Position numbers and translations under genes: made by a program | Assembly (NCBI RefSeq): GCF_026672375.1 | Contig: NZ_JAPPRA010000001.1 | Coordinates: forward strand, 2,914,001-2,978,000 | DNA: 64,000 nucleotides | Direction: 5' to 3' | From: Caulobacter sp. SL161 | GTDB taxonomy: Bacteria; Pseudomonadota; Alphaproteobacteria; Caulobacterales; Caulobacteraceae | Part shown: positions 1 through 9,198 of the stretch, in pieces | Layout of the letters: the number at the start of each line of letters is the position of its first letter | Position numbering within the stretch: position 1 is the stretch's first letter | The notes under the pieces: generated by a model | Told to the model about the DNA's origin: nothing | The model's input: the letters and a program-made list of their open reading frames with translations, nothing else | Database searches by the model: none

Positions 1-1766
1 CTGTCGCCCAGATCCAGGCCGCGCTCGTCGCCGGCGGCGCGACCCTGAGCGCCACGGTCAGCAAGATCGACATCGGCACGCGCGACAGCACCCACCTGAA
101 CTTCTCGAACGGGACCTCGATCGACACGGCGGTCGGCGACGTCTCGGCCGCGATCGAGGCGGCGACCAAGACCATCATCGCCAACGCCAAGTGGGCCAGC
201 GAAGCCCAGACGGCCTATGCCCAGAAGCTGCTGGCGGCAGGCGCGACCATCGACCAGGTCGTCGCCGCCATGGCCACGGCCGGCGGTTTCGCGGGCTCGA
301 TCGACGACGCCATCCAGCAGCTCGTCGATCCGGCCGCCTACGCCAAGAAGCAGGCCCTGGACGCGATCGACGCCAACTACCAGGCGCTGAAGGCGCAGGC
401 CCAGGAGCTGATGACGGCGGGCCTGGCGACCGAGGACGTCCTGGGCAAGATCGAGCGCCTGAAGGAGCTGCAGGTCGACGAGGCGCTCAAGCGTCTGGGT
501 TCGGCGGCCGATGGCGCAGCCGGGGCGCTCGCGGGCCTTGAACCGGACGCCTTCCAGCGCTCTGTCGGCGACGCCATCGCCCAACTGCGCGATCCGACCG
601 GGTTCGAGCGCTCCAAGGCCCTGGGCGACATCGAGGCCAACATCGCCGAGATGAAGACGCAGGCGGCCGGCCTGGTCGCGGCCGGCAAGCTGTCGACCGA
701 GATCTTCGCCCAGCTCGACACGCTGCGCGATCTGCAGGTCGCCGACAGCATCAAGAAGCTGGGCGACGCCGCCGGCGACGCGGCCCAGGCCCTGAAGGAT
801 GCGGCCAGCGCCCAGAAGGCGGCCGCCGACTTCGCCTCGGGCATCGACGACGCCATCCTGCAACTGACCGATCCGGTCGCCGCCCAGATCCAGCAGATCA
901 ACCGCGACTATGCGGCCAAGATCGAGACGGCCTCGGCGATGGTGGCGGCCGGCCAACTGGGCGGCGACGTCCTGGACAAGCTGGCCAGCCTTCGCGACCT
1001 GCAGATCCAGGAGGTGATGCAGGGCCTGGCCGACAGCGCCACCGACGCCACCGACGCCTTCGCTGACGCGCGTCCGCGCCTGCAGGCCTGGCTCGATAGT
1101 CTCGGTGTGGGCGCCAACTCGCCGCTCAACGCCGGCGAACAGCGCCAGGCCGCGATGGCCAGCTATGAGCGCGTCCTGGAACGGGCGCGGGCCGGCGACG
1201 CCGATGCGCTCTCGCAGATCACCGGCCTGGGCGACCAGCTGCTGTCGGCTGATCGCACCGCCACCTCCAGCGCCACCGCGCGCCTGGCTCTGTTCAACAA
1301 GGTCCAGGGCGACATTCAGGGTCTGGCCGCGACCAGCGGCGCGGGCCTGGTCGGCGCGGATCCGCGCCTGACCGAAGCCAAGCGCACCACCGACCTCCTG
1401 AAGAAGATCGAGACCTCGCTGGATCCCCAGCTCGTCGCCCTGCGCCCGGCCGCGCCGATCGAGGTCAAGCTCTCGCCCTGGCTCCAGACCCTGCACAAGG
1501 AAACGACCGGCGAGCAGACCAAAACGCTGCAGGAAGCCCTTGAGAAGCTGACCACCAAGACCGAAGACGTCCGCTCTGCGGTCACCGACGGCTTGTCCAA
1601 GGTGGGCGTCGCCTTGGAAAACGGCCTGGCCGGCCTGGGCGGTGCGTTCGCCGCCAGCGCGGCTGAGACCGCCGCTGAGATCGGCGCACTGGCCGACCAG
1701 GTCGGGGCCCTGGCCCAGAGCCAGCAACTGACCACCACCTATATGCGCCGGGCCGTCGAGAAATGA
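1..1766 (+). CDS. Tail tape-measure-like protein, C-terminal part (5' end outside window)
   Basis: The reading frame is open from base 3, so the start lies upstream of the window; at least 588 residues are present. The protein is Ala-rich and largely helical. It contains three imperfect tandem repeats beginning at about 288, 552 and 831, each opening with F-x-x-S/G-[IV]-x-D-A-I followed by Q-L-x-D-P and ending in L-[KR]-[ED]-L-Q. The periods are about 88 and 93 residues. Large size, repeats and position before tail-tip genes fit a siphovirus-type tail tape-measure protein, which sets tail length. The stop codon overlaps the next start (ATGA). The tape-measure assignment is inferred from layout, not from a recognised domain. 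Confidence 0.6.
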   Translation, partial: VAQIQAALVAGGATLSATVSKIDIGTRDSTHLNFSNGTSIDTAVGDVSAAIEAATKTIIANAKWASEAQTAYAQKLLAAGATIDQVVAAMATAGGFAGSIDDAIQQLVDPAAYAKKQALDAIDANYQALKAQAQELMTAGLATEDVLGKIERLKELQVDEALKRLGSAADGAAGALAGLEPDAFQRSVGDAIAQLRDPTGFERSKALGDIEANIAEMKTQAAGLVAAGKLSTEIFAQLDTLRDLQVADSIKKLGDAAGDAAQALKDAASAQKAAADFASGIDDAILQLTDPVAAQIQQINRDYAAKIETASAMVAAGQLGGDVLDKLASLRDLQIQEVMQGLADSATDATDAFADARPRLQAWLDSLGVGANSPLNAGEQRQAAMASYERVLERARAGDADALSQITGLGDQLLSADRTATSSATARLALFNKVQGDIQGLAATSGAGLVGADPRLTEAKRTTDLLKKIETSLDPQLVALRPAAPIEVKLSPWLQTLHKETTGEQTKTLQEALEKLTTKTEDVRSAVTDGLSKVGVALENGLAGLGGAFAASAAETAAEIGALADQVGALAQSQQLTTTYMRRAVEK

Positions 1767-3307
1767 GCGGCGACACGGTCATCCTCGTCGAGGTCGAGGT
1801 CACCGCGCCGGGCGGCGCGACGACCACGCTGCGGTTCGCCGATCGCGCCATCCGGCCGATGGCTCCGACCGACGCCCTGCGCCCCAACGCGATCTGGGAT
1901 GATCGTTTGACCCAGGCCCCGGCGCTGCGCCGCGCGCTGGTCGAAGACCTGTCGACCCTGAGCGCCGGCTGGGGCGTGGCGCAGTTGAGCCTGGCCAACG
2001 GCGACGGCGCCCTGGACACCTATCGCACCCACATCTGGGGCGAGGTCCGGGTCTATCGCTGGACCGAGGGCTCGCCCTTCGCCACGGCCGTGAGCCTTTT
2101 CGAGGGCCGCGCGGCCCTGCCGACCTATGACCGCTCGGCCAAGCGTTCCGCGCCCGTCTCAGTGGGCTTCTATGACCCTCGGGTCGAGCTTGATCAGCCG
2201 CTGCAGGTCAACCTCTACAGCGGCGCGGGCGGCTATACCGGCCCCGCCGAGCTGACCGGCCGCCCCAAGCCCCTGGCGTTCGGCGATCTGTCGACCGCCC
2301 ATATCCCGGCGCCCCGGATCGAGGTCGCCGCCGGCGTCTATCAGCTGCATGACGGGCAGATCGCCGGGCTCAGCGGGGTGTTCGATCGCGGCGACGACGC
2401 GGGCCTGGCCAGCGACGGCGACAAGGTCGGCGCTGCGTTCGACGCCTGGGCGCCCGCGCCGGCTCATTACGCCACCGACCTTGAGCGCGGGCTGTTCAAG
2501 GCCAACACCACACCGGTGGGCGCGGCGACCTTCGGTTTCCTGGGCGACGCCGGCGGCGGCTATGTGAACACCGCCGGGCCGATCCTGGCGCGCCTGCTGG
2601 CCCGGCTGGGCGTGCCGGGCGATCGGATCGGAGCCAGCATCGCAGGCCTGGCCTCGACCGCCCCGGTCGGCGTCTTCGACCAGAGCGGCGGCGCCGGCCG
2701 CGAGATCCTGGGCTGGCTGAGCCGCTCGGTTCTGGCCGCCGTGCTGCCCGACCGCGCCGGCGTCTGGCAGGCCGTGCGCCTGGCGCCGCCCAAGCCGGTC
2801 GCCGACTACGCCATCGACTATTTCGACATCATCGACCTGATCGAAGATCCCAGCGCGCCGACCCCGGCCGGGATTGTGCGTGTGGGATGGGGGCGCATCT
2901 GGACCACCTTCCGCGCCGACGACATCGCGCCGGCCCTGAAGGGCACCGCAGCCGCGATCGGGCTGGAGGCTGAGTATCGGTACGCCCAGGTCGAGGACGC
3001 GGCCGCCAAGGCGCGCGGCCCTGGCGCCTGGCGCACCCTGGAGCTTCAAACCGCCCTGCGTTCGGAAGCCGACGCCCTGGCGCTGGCCGCTCAGCTCAAG
3101 ACGCTGTTTGGCCTGCGGCCCGATGGCGCGGCCCGCACCCTCTGGAAGGTCCAGATGCCCCTGACCGATGCGGTGATGGCCGTCGAGCTGGGCGCCACCG
3201 TGCGCCTGACTTACCCGCCGCGCGGCATCGACGAGACCTTCGTGCTGCTGGTCGAGGAGCCCCATTCGCCGGGCCGTGACATGACCACCTGGACCCTGTG
3301 GGGCTGA
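1763..3307 (+). CDS. Phage tail/baseplate-type structural protein, 514 aa
   Basis: This begins at the ATGA overlap with the tape-measure-like gene. The product is a beta-rich protein of 514 residues without signal peptide or membrane segments. It sits directly after the tape-measure-like gene, the position usually held by tail-tip or baseplate hub proteins in siphophages. The mid region (residues about 150 to 330) is rich in Gly, Asp and Tyr, and the C-terminus has alternating hydrophobic strands ending in W-T-L-W-G. I recognise no named domain. The function is inferred from gene order only. Confidence 0.6.
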   Translation: MSGDTVILVEVEVTAPGGATTTLRFADRAIRPMAPTDALRPNAIWDDRLTQAPALRRALVEDLSTLSAGWGVAQLSLANGDGALDTYRTHIWGEVRVYRWTEGSPFATAVSLFEGRAALPTYDRSAKRSAPVSVGFYDPRVELDQPLQVNLYSGAGGYTGPAELTGRPKPLAFGDLSTAHIPAPRIEVAAGVYQLHDGQIAGLSGVFDRGDDAGLASDGDKVGAAFDAWAPAPAHYATDLERGLFKANTTPVGAATFGFLGDAGGGYVNTAGPILARLLARLGVPGDRIGASIAGLASTAPVGVFDQSGGAGREILGWLSRSVLAAVLPDRAGVWQAVRLAPPKPVADYAIDYFDIIDLIEDPSAPTPAGIVRVGWGRIWTTFRADDIAPALKGTAAAIGLEAEYRYAQVEDAAAKARGPGAWRTLELQTALRSEADALALAAQLKTLFGLRPDGAARTLWKVQMPLTDAVMAVELGATVRLTYPPRGIDETFVLLVEEPHSPGRDMTTWTLWG

Positions 3308-3308
3308 C

Positions 3309-4184
3309 ATGGACGAACTTGGCCAGCTCATCGACGTGAACATCGCCCTGGACGCGACGCTGACCGGCGGCGACTGCCTGCCGACGCTGCCGCTCTCCAA
3401 CCTGCAGATCCCGGCCGGCGAGTACTTGAAGAGCCCCGCGCGCTTCGTGGACGCCACCGACCTGGACGGCACCCAGTTCGAGGCGGAGCTGCCCTGGGCG
3501 CAGTCGATCAATCTGATCGCGCTGCTGTTCACGACGCTGTCGCGCACGGCGCTGTTTCGGCTGACGATCGCGGGCGCGGACGGCGACCTGGATAACCCAA
3601 TCTACCAGGGCGAATGGACGCCAGTGGTGCCGCGCCTTTGGCAGTCCTCGTCGCTGGACTGGGGCGCGCCGAACTGGTGGACCGGTCAGCCGCTGGCCCG
3701 TGATCTGGACCTCTATCCGCGCCACCGCTGGATGCCGCTGCCCGCCCGCACGCTCTGCAAGCGCCTGCGCGTGGAGCTGGACGACCGCGACAATCCGGAC
3801 GGCTGGATCGATATCGGCGGCCTGCTGATCGGCCTCGGCTGGTCACCCTGGCGCAACTTCGATCGCGGCCGCCAGCGCGAGCTGATCGTGCGCTCGCTGA
3901 TCGAGGAGACGCCGTCCGGACGGCTCATCACCGAAGCCCGTCGCCCGCGCCGCCAGCAACGGGTGACCTGGTCGATGCTGACGGCGGCCGACGCTGACCG
4001 CATCACCGACGCCTCGATCCGGGCGTCCGACACCGGGGTGGTCTTCTTCGTGCCCGATCTGGGCGACCCGGCGAGCCTTCTGCGGGACTGCTTCCCCGCG
4101 ACCATCGCGCTGCACCCGCAGCCCACCCTGGGCTTTCCCGGCCTGCACACGGCCACCGCCACCTTCCGAGAGGTCATCGCATGA
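3309..4184 (+). CDS. Phage tail-associated protein, 291 aa
   Basis: The start ATG lies one base after the previous stop, and the stop overlaps the next start in ATGA. The protein is soluble, Trp- and Asp-rich, and predicted mostly beta. It carries a W-S-P-W motif near residue 180 and a run of R/Q-rich residues near 218. No family is recognised. Its place between the hub-like protein and the tail fibre suggests a distal-tail or fibre-attachment role, but this is inference. Confidence 0.55.
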   Translation: MDELGQLIDVNIALDATLTGGDCLPTLPLSNLQIPAGEYLKSPARFVDATDLDGTQFEAELPWAQSINLIALLFTTLSRTALFRLTIAGADGDLDNPIYQGEWTPVVPRLWQSSSLDWGAPNWWTGQPLARDLDLYPRHRWMPLPARTLCKRLRVELDDRDNPDGWIDIGGLLIGLGWSPWRNFDRGRQRELIVRSLIEETPSGRLITEARRPRRQQRVTWSMLTAADADRITDASIRASDTGVVFFVPDLGDPASLLRDCFPATIALHPQPTLGFPGLHTATATFREVIA

Positions 4185-6334
4185 GCGCCGCCACCGACCG
4201 TTTGACCAGCGGCCATTACAACAGCTTGCCGCAGAGCGTCGCCAACCCCGGCGGCATGGACAACGGCGGCCACGTCGAGAACTTCCCGGCCGCCCTGGTC
4301 GACGTCGGCACGGCCGCCGTGGAGATGATCGCCGACAACGCCGCCACCAAGGCCGCGATCGAGGCGGACAACGACGCGACCCTGTCGGCCGTCAATGCGG
4401 CCAACACCGCCGCCGTCGAAGCGATGACGGATCTGTCCGACGCCGCCACGGCCGCAAAGCTCGCGGCCCAGGCCGCCGAGGTCGCCGCGACCAACAAGGC
4501 CAACGAAGCCGTCGCTACGGCGACCAGCGCCCTTCGCCTGATGCTGGCCAACTTCCCCGACCGGCTGGACGCCACGGGCTCGGCCTTCACCGAGGCCCTG
4601 GTGGGCGATCCCTCGGCCGTGGCCTCGCCGGCCGGCGCCAAGATCGTCAACGCCGCCGGCTACGGCTTGCTCTATCAAGCGGCCGGCGCGGCGACCCTGG
4701 CCCACAAGGGCGTGATCACCGCAGGCCCCGAGTACGTCATCGAGATCGCCGTCGAGATCGAGCAGACGGTGGTCGGCGCTGGTGAAACGCCCGCCGCGCG
4801 CATCCGCCTGCAGGGCCTGGACAAGGACTACGCCTCGACGGGCGCGGCCGCGACCGGGCCTCTGGTGGTCACCCCGGCCGGCGTGACCACGATCACCCGC
4901 CGCTTTGCCTATGTCGCCCCCACCGGCGGCACGGCCTGGCCGCAGGCCGGCGTAGCGATCTGGCTGCGCCCAGCCGTCGACATCAACCGCAAGTCCGATG
5001 ACAGCGGGGCGGCGGCGGGCTCGACCGCGCGCGTGCGGCGCATGTCGATCCGTGACGTCACCGCCACGGTGGCCTCGGAGACCGCAGCGGCGGCCGCCGC
5101 CGCCTCGGCCGCCGCGATCACCTTCTCGACCCAGGCCGAGGCCGAGGCCGGAACCGCGCCCGGCACCGTGATGAGCCCGCTGCAGGTGGCCCAGGCGATC
5201 GCCTATCAGGCGCTGGCGGTGGGGGCGGTCATCAAAGCCGTTACCGCGCCTGGCGCGCGCTTCCTGGCGTGTGACGGGGCCAGCTACCTCAAGACCAGCT
5301 ATCCCGCTCTGGCCGCCGCGATCGGCGACAGGTTCGCCAGCTATACGGCCACGACGCCGACGCCCAAGGCGGGGCTTACGACCTTGGGGATGCTCGTCGA
5401 GCCCGCCTTCGCCATCGCGACGGGGTTGAACGGGCACATTCAGACCAGCGTGGACGCTCAGACCTGGACCGAGCGCGCCGCCAACACGGCCAACTTCAGC
5501 AACGGCCTGGGCGCGATCAAGATCGCGGCCAGCTACCTCGTCTACGGCCGTCATGCGACCTCAACGAACCGCTCGCTGGTCTCAAGCGCGAACGGCACGA
5601 CGGGTTGGGCCGACGTCGCTGCGTTCGGGACCTTCAACAACGGCCAGGGCTGCATCTCGTCGATGGCCTATGGCGTCATCAATGGCGCGGCGACCGTGGT
5701 GGCTGTCGGCGGCGCAGCCGGCGCTTCCGCCCAGATTAGGTTCTCGACCGACGAAGGCGCCAACTGGGCCAATCTAAGCTCCTGGGGCGCGGGGCCGACC
5801 ACCGACCCCGACAGCCCCAAAGCGATGATCGCCAACGGCGTTCTGGGGCTCTTCTGCCCGTCGCCGGCGTCGTTTCAGCGGGCGACCACCATGGCCTCTT
5901 ACGCGGCCGTCACGGGCCTTCCTGCAGCGCCCGCCTCGGTCGAGGTCGGCGCCGGGTTGTTCGTCTGCCTCATGGCGACCGGCGAGGTCTATACGAGCCC
6001 GGATCTGCTGACCTTCACGCTGCGCGAGCCGCCGCCTGGCACCCCGACCTTCACGGGCTATCTGGGCCATTTCAACGGCGCCCATCACTTCAAGGCGACG
6101 GTCGGCGCGCGGGTCCAGTTCTTCGCCACTGAGGACTTCACGGGCTGGCGCCGGGTGACCATGCCGCAGGCCCTGGGCTCGATCACCGCACCGCTACGCC
6201 CGATCGCGGGCAAGTTCGCAGCCCCCACGGGCGCGATCACCACGGTGCTGGCCTCATTCGCGCACAACGCCGCCACCGAGTTCCCCGTGCCGCTGCTGGC
6301 GGGTGACCTGCAAAGCTACATCAAGGCGCTCTGA
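4181..6334 (+). CDS. Tail fibre with collar-type segment and Asp-box beta-propeller-like C-terminus
   Basis: The 717-residue protein has three parts. Residues about 40 to 125 are Ala-rich and coiled-coil-like, typical of a trimeric fibre shaft. Residues about 351 to 386 resemble the phage tail-collar domain, with a C-D-G-A-S-Y core and an A-I-G-D-R-F end. The C-terminal 300 residues carry Asp-box-like motifs: S-T-D-E-G-A-N-W at about 522 to 529, and S-V-D-A-Q-T-W at about 423 to 429. Asp boxes are known from sialidases and other beta-propellers, so a glycan-binding or glycan-cleaving tip is plausible. No sialidase Arg triad or Glu/Tyr catalytic set was identified. Host-surface recognition is the likely role. 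Confidence 0.7.
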   Translation: MSAATDRLTSGHYNSLPQSVANPGGMDNGGHVENFPAALVDVGTAAVEMIADNAATKAAIEADNDATLSAVNAANTAAVEAMTDLSDAATAAKLAAQAAEVAATNKANEAVATATSALRLMLANFPDRLDATGSAFTEALVGDPSAVASPAGAKIVNAAGYGLLYQAAGAATLAHKGVITAGPEYVIEIAVEIEQTVVGAGETPAARIRLQGLDKDYASTGAAATGPLVVTPAGVTTITRRFAYVAPTGGTAWPQAGVAIWLRPAVDINRKSDDSGAAAGSTARVRRMSIRDVTATVASETAAAAAAASAAAITFSTQAEAEAGTAPGTVMSPLQVAQAIAYQALAVGAVIKAVTAPGARFLACDGASYLKTSYPALAAAIGDRFASYTATTPTPKAGLTTLGMLVEPAFAIATGLNGHIQTSVDAQTWTERAANTANFSNGLGAIKIAASYLVYGRHATSTNRSLVSSANGTTGWADVAAFGTFNNGQGCISSMAYGVINGAATVVAVGGAAGASAQIRFSTDEGANWANLSSWGAGPTTDPDSPKAMIANGVLGLFCPSPASFQRATTMASYAAVTGLPAAPASVEVGAGLFVCLMATGEVYTSPDLLTFTLREPPPGTPTFTGYLGHFNGAHHFKATVGARVQFFATEDFTGWRRVTMPQALGSITAPLRPIAGKFAAPTGAITTVLASFAHNAATEFPVPLLAGDLQSYIKAL

Positions 6335-6336
6335 CC

Positions 6337-7158
6337 ATGATCACCATCTGCCAAATCGACCCCGCAACCCTGGTCTGGACGGGCCTGGTCGACCAGCTCG
6401 CCGACGACCAGGTCGAGATCCCGGCCGGCTGGATCATCGCCGAGCCGCCGGTGCTGGACGAGGCCCAGACAGCCACCTGGACCGGCGAGGCCTGGTCCAT
6501 CCAACCGCCGCCTGTCGAGCTGATCGCGATCTACCGCGTGGACCCCGAGACCTCGGTCTATGCCAGCGAAAGCACGCTGATCGAGGCCGGCGCGGCTTGC
6601 CCGGCGGGCTGGGTCCGCAGCGCGCCGCCGCCCCCGGCCGAGGCGGGCGTGGTCGCGGTCTGGCAAGGCGACGCCTGGGGGCTCCAGGATGCGGCTGAGA
6701 TCTCGATCGAGCCGGCCCGCCGCGCCTTGCGAGCGCGCCTGGACGCCGTCTTCCAGACGATCAGCACGGCCAACTTCGCCTGGGACTTCGGCGCCGTCGA
6801 AGCCGTCGACGACCTGGGCGTCAACGTCGGCCCGGCCGGCGTGCGCTCGCTGCAGATGCGCGGGCTCGAAGACAAGACCAACTGGACGGCCGTGCACAGC
6901 GCCGCCACGGCGGCCGTGATGGCCGGGCAGGCCTCGGCGATCATCCCGATCAAGTGCGACGACAACGTCTGGATCCAGACCACGGCGATGGGCGTCCTGA
7001 CCGTCCTGACGATCGGCGACGGCCCCAAGGTCGCGCTGCTGGCCCGCCAGTCGCTGAACCTGGCGCGCTACGGCGCGCTCAAGCGCCTGATCGCCGACGC
7101 TGCCGACCAGGCCGCGCTCGACGCGATCGACCTCTCGGCCGGCTGGACGGAGGGTTGA
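6337..7158 (+). CDS. Tail-fibre-assembly-like protein with duplicated N-terminal domain and DUF4376-like C-terminus
   Basis: The 273-residue protein starts two bases after the fibre stop. The N-terminus holds two related modules of about 50 residues. The first (residues 1 to 55) runs I-x-x-I-D-P-x-T through I-P-A-G-W to W-T-G-E-A-W-S-I. The second (about 61 to 115) runs I-x-R-V-D-P-E-T through C-P-A-G-W to W-Q-G-D-A-W-G-L. The remaining part (from about 120) resembles DUF4376, found C-terminally in phage tail proteins. Position after the fibre gene suggests a fibre chaperone or accessory tip protein. Confidence 0.6.
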   Translation: MITICQIDPATLVWTGLVDQLADDQVEIPAGWIIAEPPVLDEAQTATWTGEAWSIQPPPVELIAIYRVDPETSVYASESTLIEAGAACPAGWVRSAPPPPAEAGVVAVWQGDAWGLQDAAEISIEPARRALRARLDAVFQTISTANFAWDFGAVEAVDDLGVNVGPAGVRSLQMRGLEDKTNWTAVHSAATAAVMAGQASAIIPIKCDDNVWIQTTAMGVLTVLTIGDGPKVALLARQSLNLARYGALKRLIADAADQAALDAIDLSAGWTEG

Positions 7159-7159
7159 T

Positions 7160-8812
7160 ATGCGGCTCAAGCCCCTTCGCGAAGGCGCGGCCTCGCCCAG
7201 GGCCTGGCCGGTGGTGGATCCGGATCCGCAGATCCACGGCCTGGTGCTGGACTTCATCGGTTCGAAGAGCCGTGGAAGGCCGTTCTACAAGCGGCTGAAC
7301 GACCGGTACGCGGACCTGAGCCAGATCCCTGGCTGGTCGTATTCGGGGGCCACCAGCAACGGTCAGCCGCGCTTTGCGGAGACCAGAGCCGGGCTGCTGT
7401 CGCCGTTCGCGGCGGGAGAGCCTCGCCTCACCGATCGCGGGCTGCTGATCGAGGAGGCGCGCACGCGGTACTCGACGTCCGTGAACATCAGCCCGACAAG
7501 CGTCATGTCGTCCGTGATCCCCATGAACGGCGCAGTTGTTTCTGTCGTGGCCGTCGCGGATTTGCCGCCGACCGTAAAGGCTGCCTTCGACGCCTCGCCA
7601 GTCCGCAACATCACGACCTCCGTCTACAAGGTCGTCATGGACGGATCGCAGCCCTATCAAGGGGTGGTTTTGAGCGGAACCTCCGCCGCGAACACTGCTC
7701 TCTGCTTCAGCGCCTTTGCCCACGTTGAAGGCGGCGTGGCCTGGATTGGACAGAGCGGTTCAACCAGCATGGTGAACAGCATCTCCCTGGGCGCGGGATT
7801 CACCCGTGTTGGACGGGAGAATGTTCAATCTAGTGCAGGGCGTGTGCTGCGCCTTGGGCACAATGGCGAAGGCACCTCAACACCGGGAACGTTCTACTTC
7901 ATCCTCGATCAATACGACGCTGGCGCGTTCTGGACCTCGCCGATCGCCAATGCGTCTAACGGCGCAGGAGCCAGTCGCGCCGCAGACATCGCCTATGTGA
8001 CGGGACTGGGGGTGATCCTCGGAGAGCCCGTCACCTATGGAACGGAGTTGCTGTCGGGGCCTTGGACGCTGACCAACGCCGGGGCGTCGACCGTGACCGA
8101 GAGCCCCGCTGGGCAGCTTAATTTCAGCGGCGACGGGACGAACACCGCCACGGCCGACCTGTCTTTCCCGACCGAGGTTGGGCGCCTCTATACGCTGCGG
8201 GCCAATATAACGACCGACACGGTGGCGGTGCTGATTGGCACCAGCCAGGGCGGCCAGCAGTTGCTGACGGCGACGGGCCTTTCTGTCGGCCAGCAATCTC
8301 GAACCTTTGTCGCAACCGCGACGACGACCTGGCTTCGTTTCCGGCGCGGCAATGCGGGGCCGGCTGTGGCTTCAGCAATCTCCGTAAAGGACACAGTGCC
8401 TTCTCCGATCACGCTGGCGGCGGCGGCAGATCTGAGCGCCTACGACGCGGCGGTGCAGGTGCTTGCCGCCGCATCAGACGCAGGTTCTGCAAACAGGCTA
8501 GACTTGGAGCGTTCCGCTGGCGCGACCGCGCGCGTGGATGGCGGAAGCCAGGGCGTGCTTACCGGCACATCATCCGCTAAGGCCGGCGCCCGAGTGCTCA
8601 AGGGCGCGGCGCGCCTGCGTGGCGACGGCTCGGTCAAGGCGGCCTGGGATGGCGTAGTTACGGCAGGCTCTGCGGCTAAAGCGATCAGCGGGATGAACCG
8701 GCTCGATCTCGGCCAACGAGTGGGCGGGAGTGTTCCGCTCAACGGCTACATCCAACGCATTGTGGTCGGCGGCGACCTGGACGACGCCCAGCTCGCGGTG
8801 CTGTCGGCATGA
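7160..8812 (+). CDS. Phage tail/fibre protein, 550 aa
   Basis: The gene starts one base after the previous stop and ends in an ATGA overlap with the DUF1353 gene. An R-G-L-L-I-E-E-A-R-T-R motif near residue 95 is of a kind often seen in phage fibre and head-spike proteins. The region of about residues 290 to 410 is Ser/Thr-rich and looks like a beta-sandwich, possibly carbohydrate binding. The C-terminus (Y-I-Q-R-I-V-V-G-G) looks like the last strand of a concanavalin-like fold. This suggests a second receptor-binding or tip protein. No enzyme motif was found. Confidence 0.6.
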   Translation: MRLKPLREGAASPRAWPVVDPDPQIHGLVLDFIGSKSRGRPFYKRLNDRYADLSQIPGWSYSGATSNGQPRFAETRAGLLSPFAAGEPRLTDRGLLIEEARTRYSTSVNISPTSVMSSVIPMNGAVVSVVAVADLPPTVKAAFDASPVRNITTSVYKVVMDGSQPYQGVVLSGTSAANTALCFSAFAHVEGGVAWIGQSGSTSMVNSISLGAGFTRVGRENVQSSAGRVLRLGHNGEGTSTPGTFYFILDQYDAGAFWTSPIANASNGAGASRAADIAYVTGLGVILGEPVTYGTELLSGPWTLTNAGASTVTESPAGQLNFSGDGTNTATADLSFPTEVGRLYTLRANITTDTVAVLIGTSQGGQQLLTATGLSVGQQSRTFVATATTTWLRFRRGNAGPAVASAISVKDTVPSPITLAAAADLSAYDAAVQVLAAASDAGSANRLDLERSAGATARVDGGSQGVLTGTSSAKAGARVLKGAARLRGDGSVKAAWDGVVTAGSAAKAISGMNRLDLGQRVGGSVPLNGYIQRIVVGGDLDDAQLAVLSA

Positions 8813-9198
8813 GCGCGTTCACCGGCGAGCTGACGATCACGGAGCTGAACGCTCGCAAAGGTCTGTGGCGCCTGGAAGAGCAGCTCCGTTACGAGGTCGG
8901 CTCCAAGGGGTCTGGCCGCTGGGTGATCGCCCCGGCCGGAATGACCACCGATGGCGCGACGACCATGATTTTTCGGCCGATCCTGCCGGCCTGGGGGACC
9001 TACAGTCGCGCCGCCGTCATCCACGATCATCTTTGTGATCTGCTGCGGGCTGGGCGGCCGCACCCTGAGGCTCAGACTTACGCGGCGGCGGCGCGGGTGT
9101 TTCGCGAGGCAGCGAAGGTGGCGGGGACTTCGCTGCCGGTGCGCTGGGCGATGTGGGCGGCGATCCGGCTTTGGTTTGCTCTGCGAGAGCTTGCTTAG
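8809..9198 (+). CDS. DUF1353 family phage protein
   Basis: The 129-residue product has the DUF1353 layout: an N-terminal beta part, then P-A-G-M-T-T-D-G-A-T, then P-x-x-G-x-Y-x-R-A-A-V-I-H-D-H-L near residue 70. Family members are common in phage genomes at the end of tail operons; their function is not established. The conserved His and Asp in the H-D-H segment have led to proposals of enzymatic activity, which is unproven. The last 182 bp overlap the end of a minus-strand gene on the opposite strand. Confidence 0.8.
   Translation: MSAFTGELTITELNARKGLWRLEEQLRYEVGSKGSGRWVIAPAGMTTDGATTMIFRPILPAWGTYSRAAVIHDHLCDLLRAGRPHPEAQTYAAAARVFREAAKVAGTSLPVRWAMWAAIRLWFALRELA

Noticed and set aside
3713..5554. 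613-codon minus-strand open frame in the phage region
   Set aside because: It lies opposite the tail genes, is Gly/Arg-rich and without recognisable domains.
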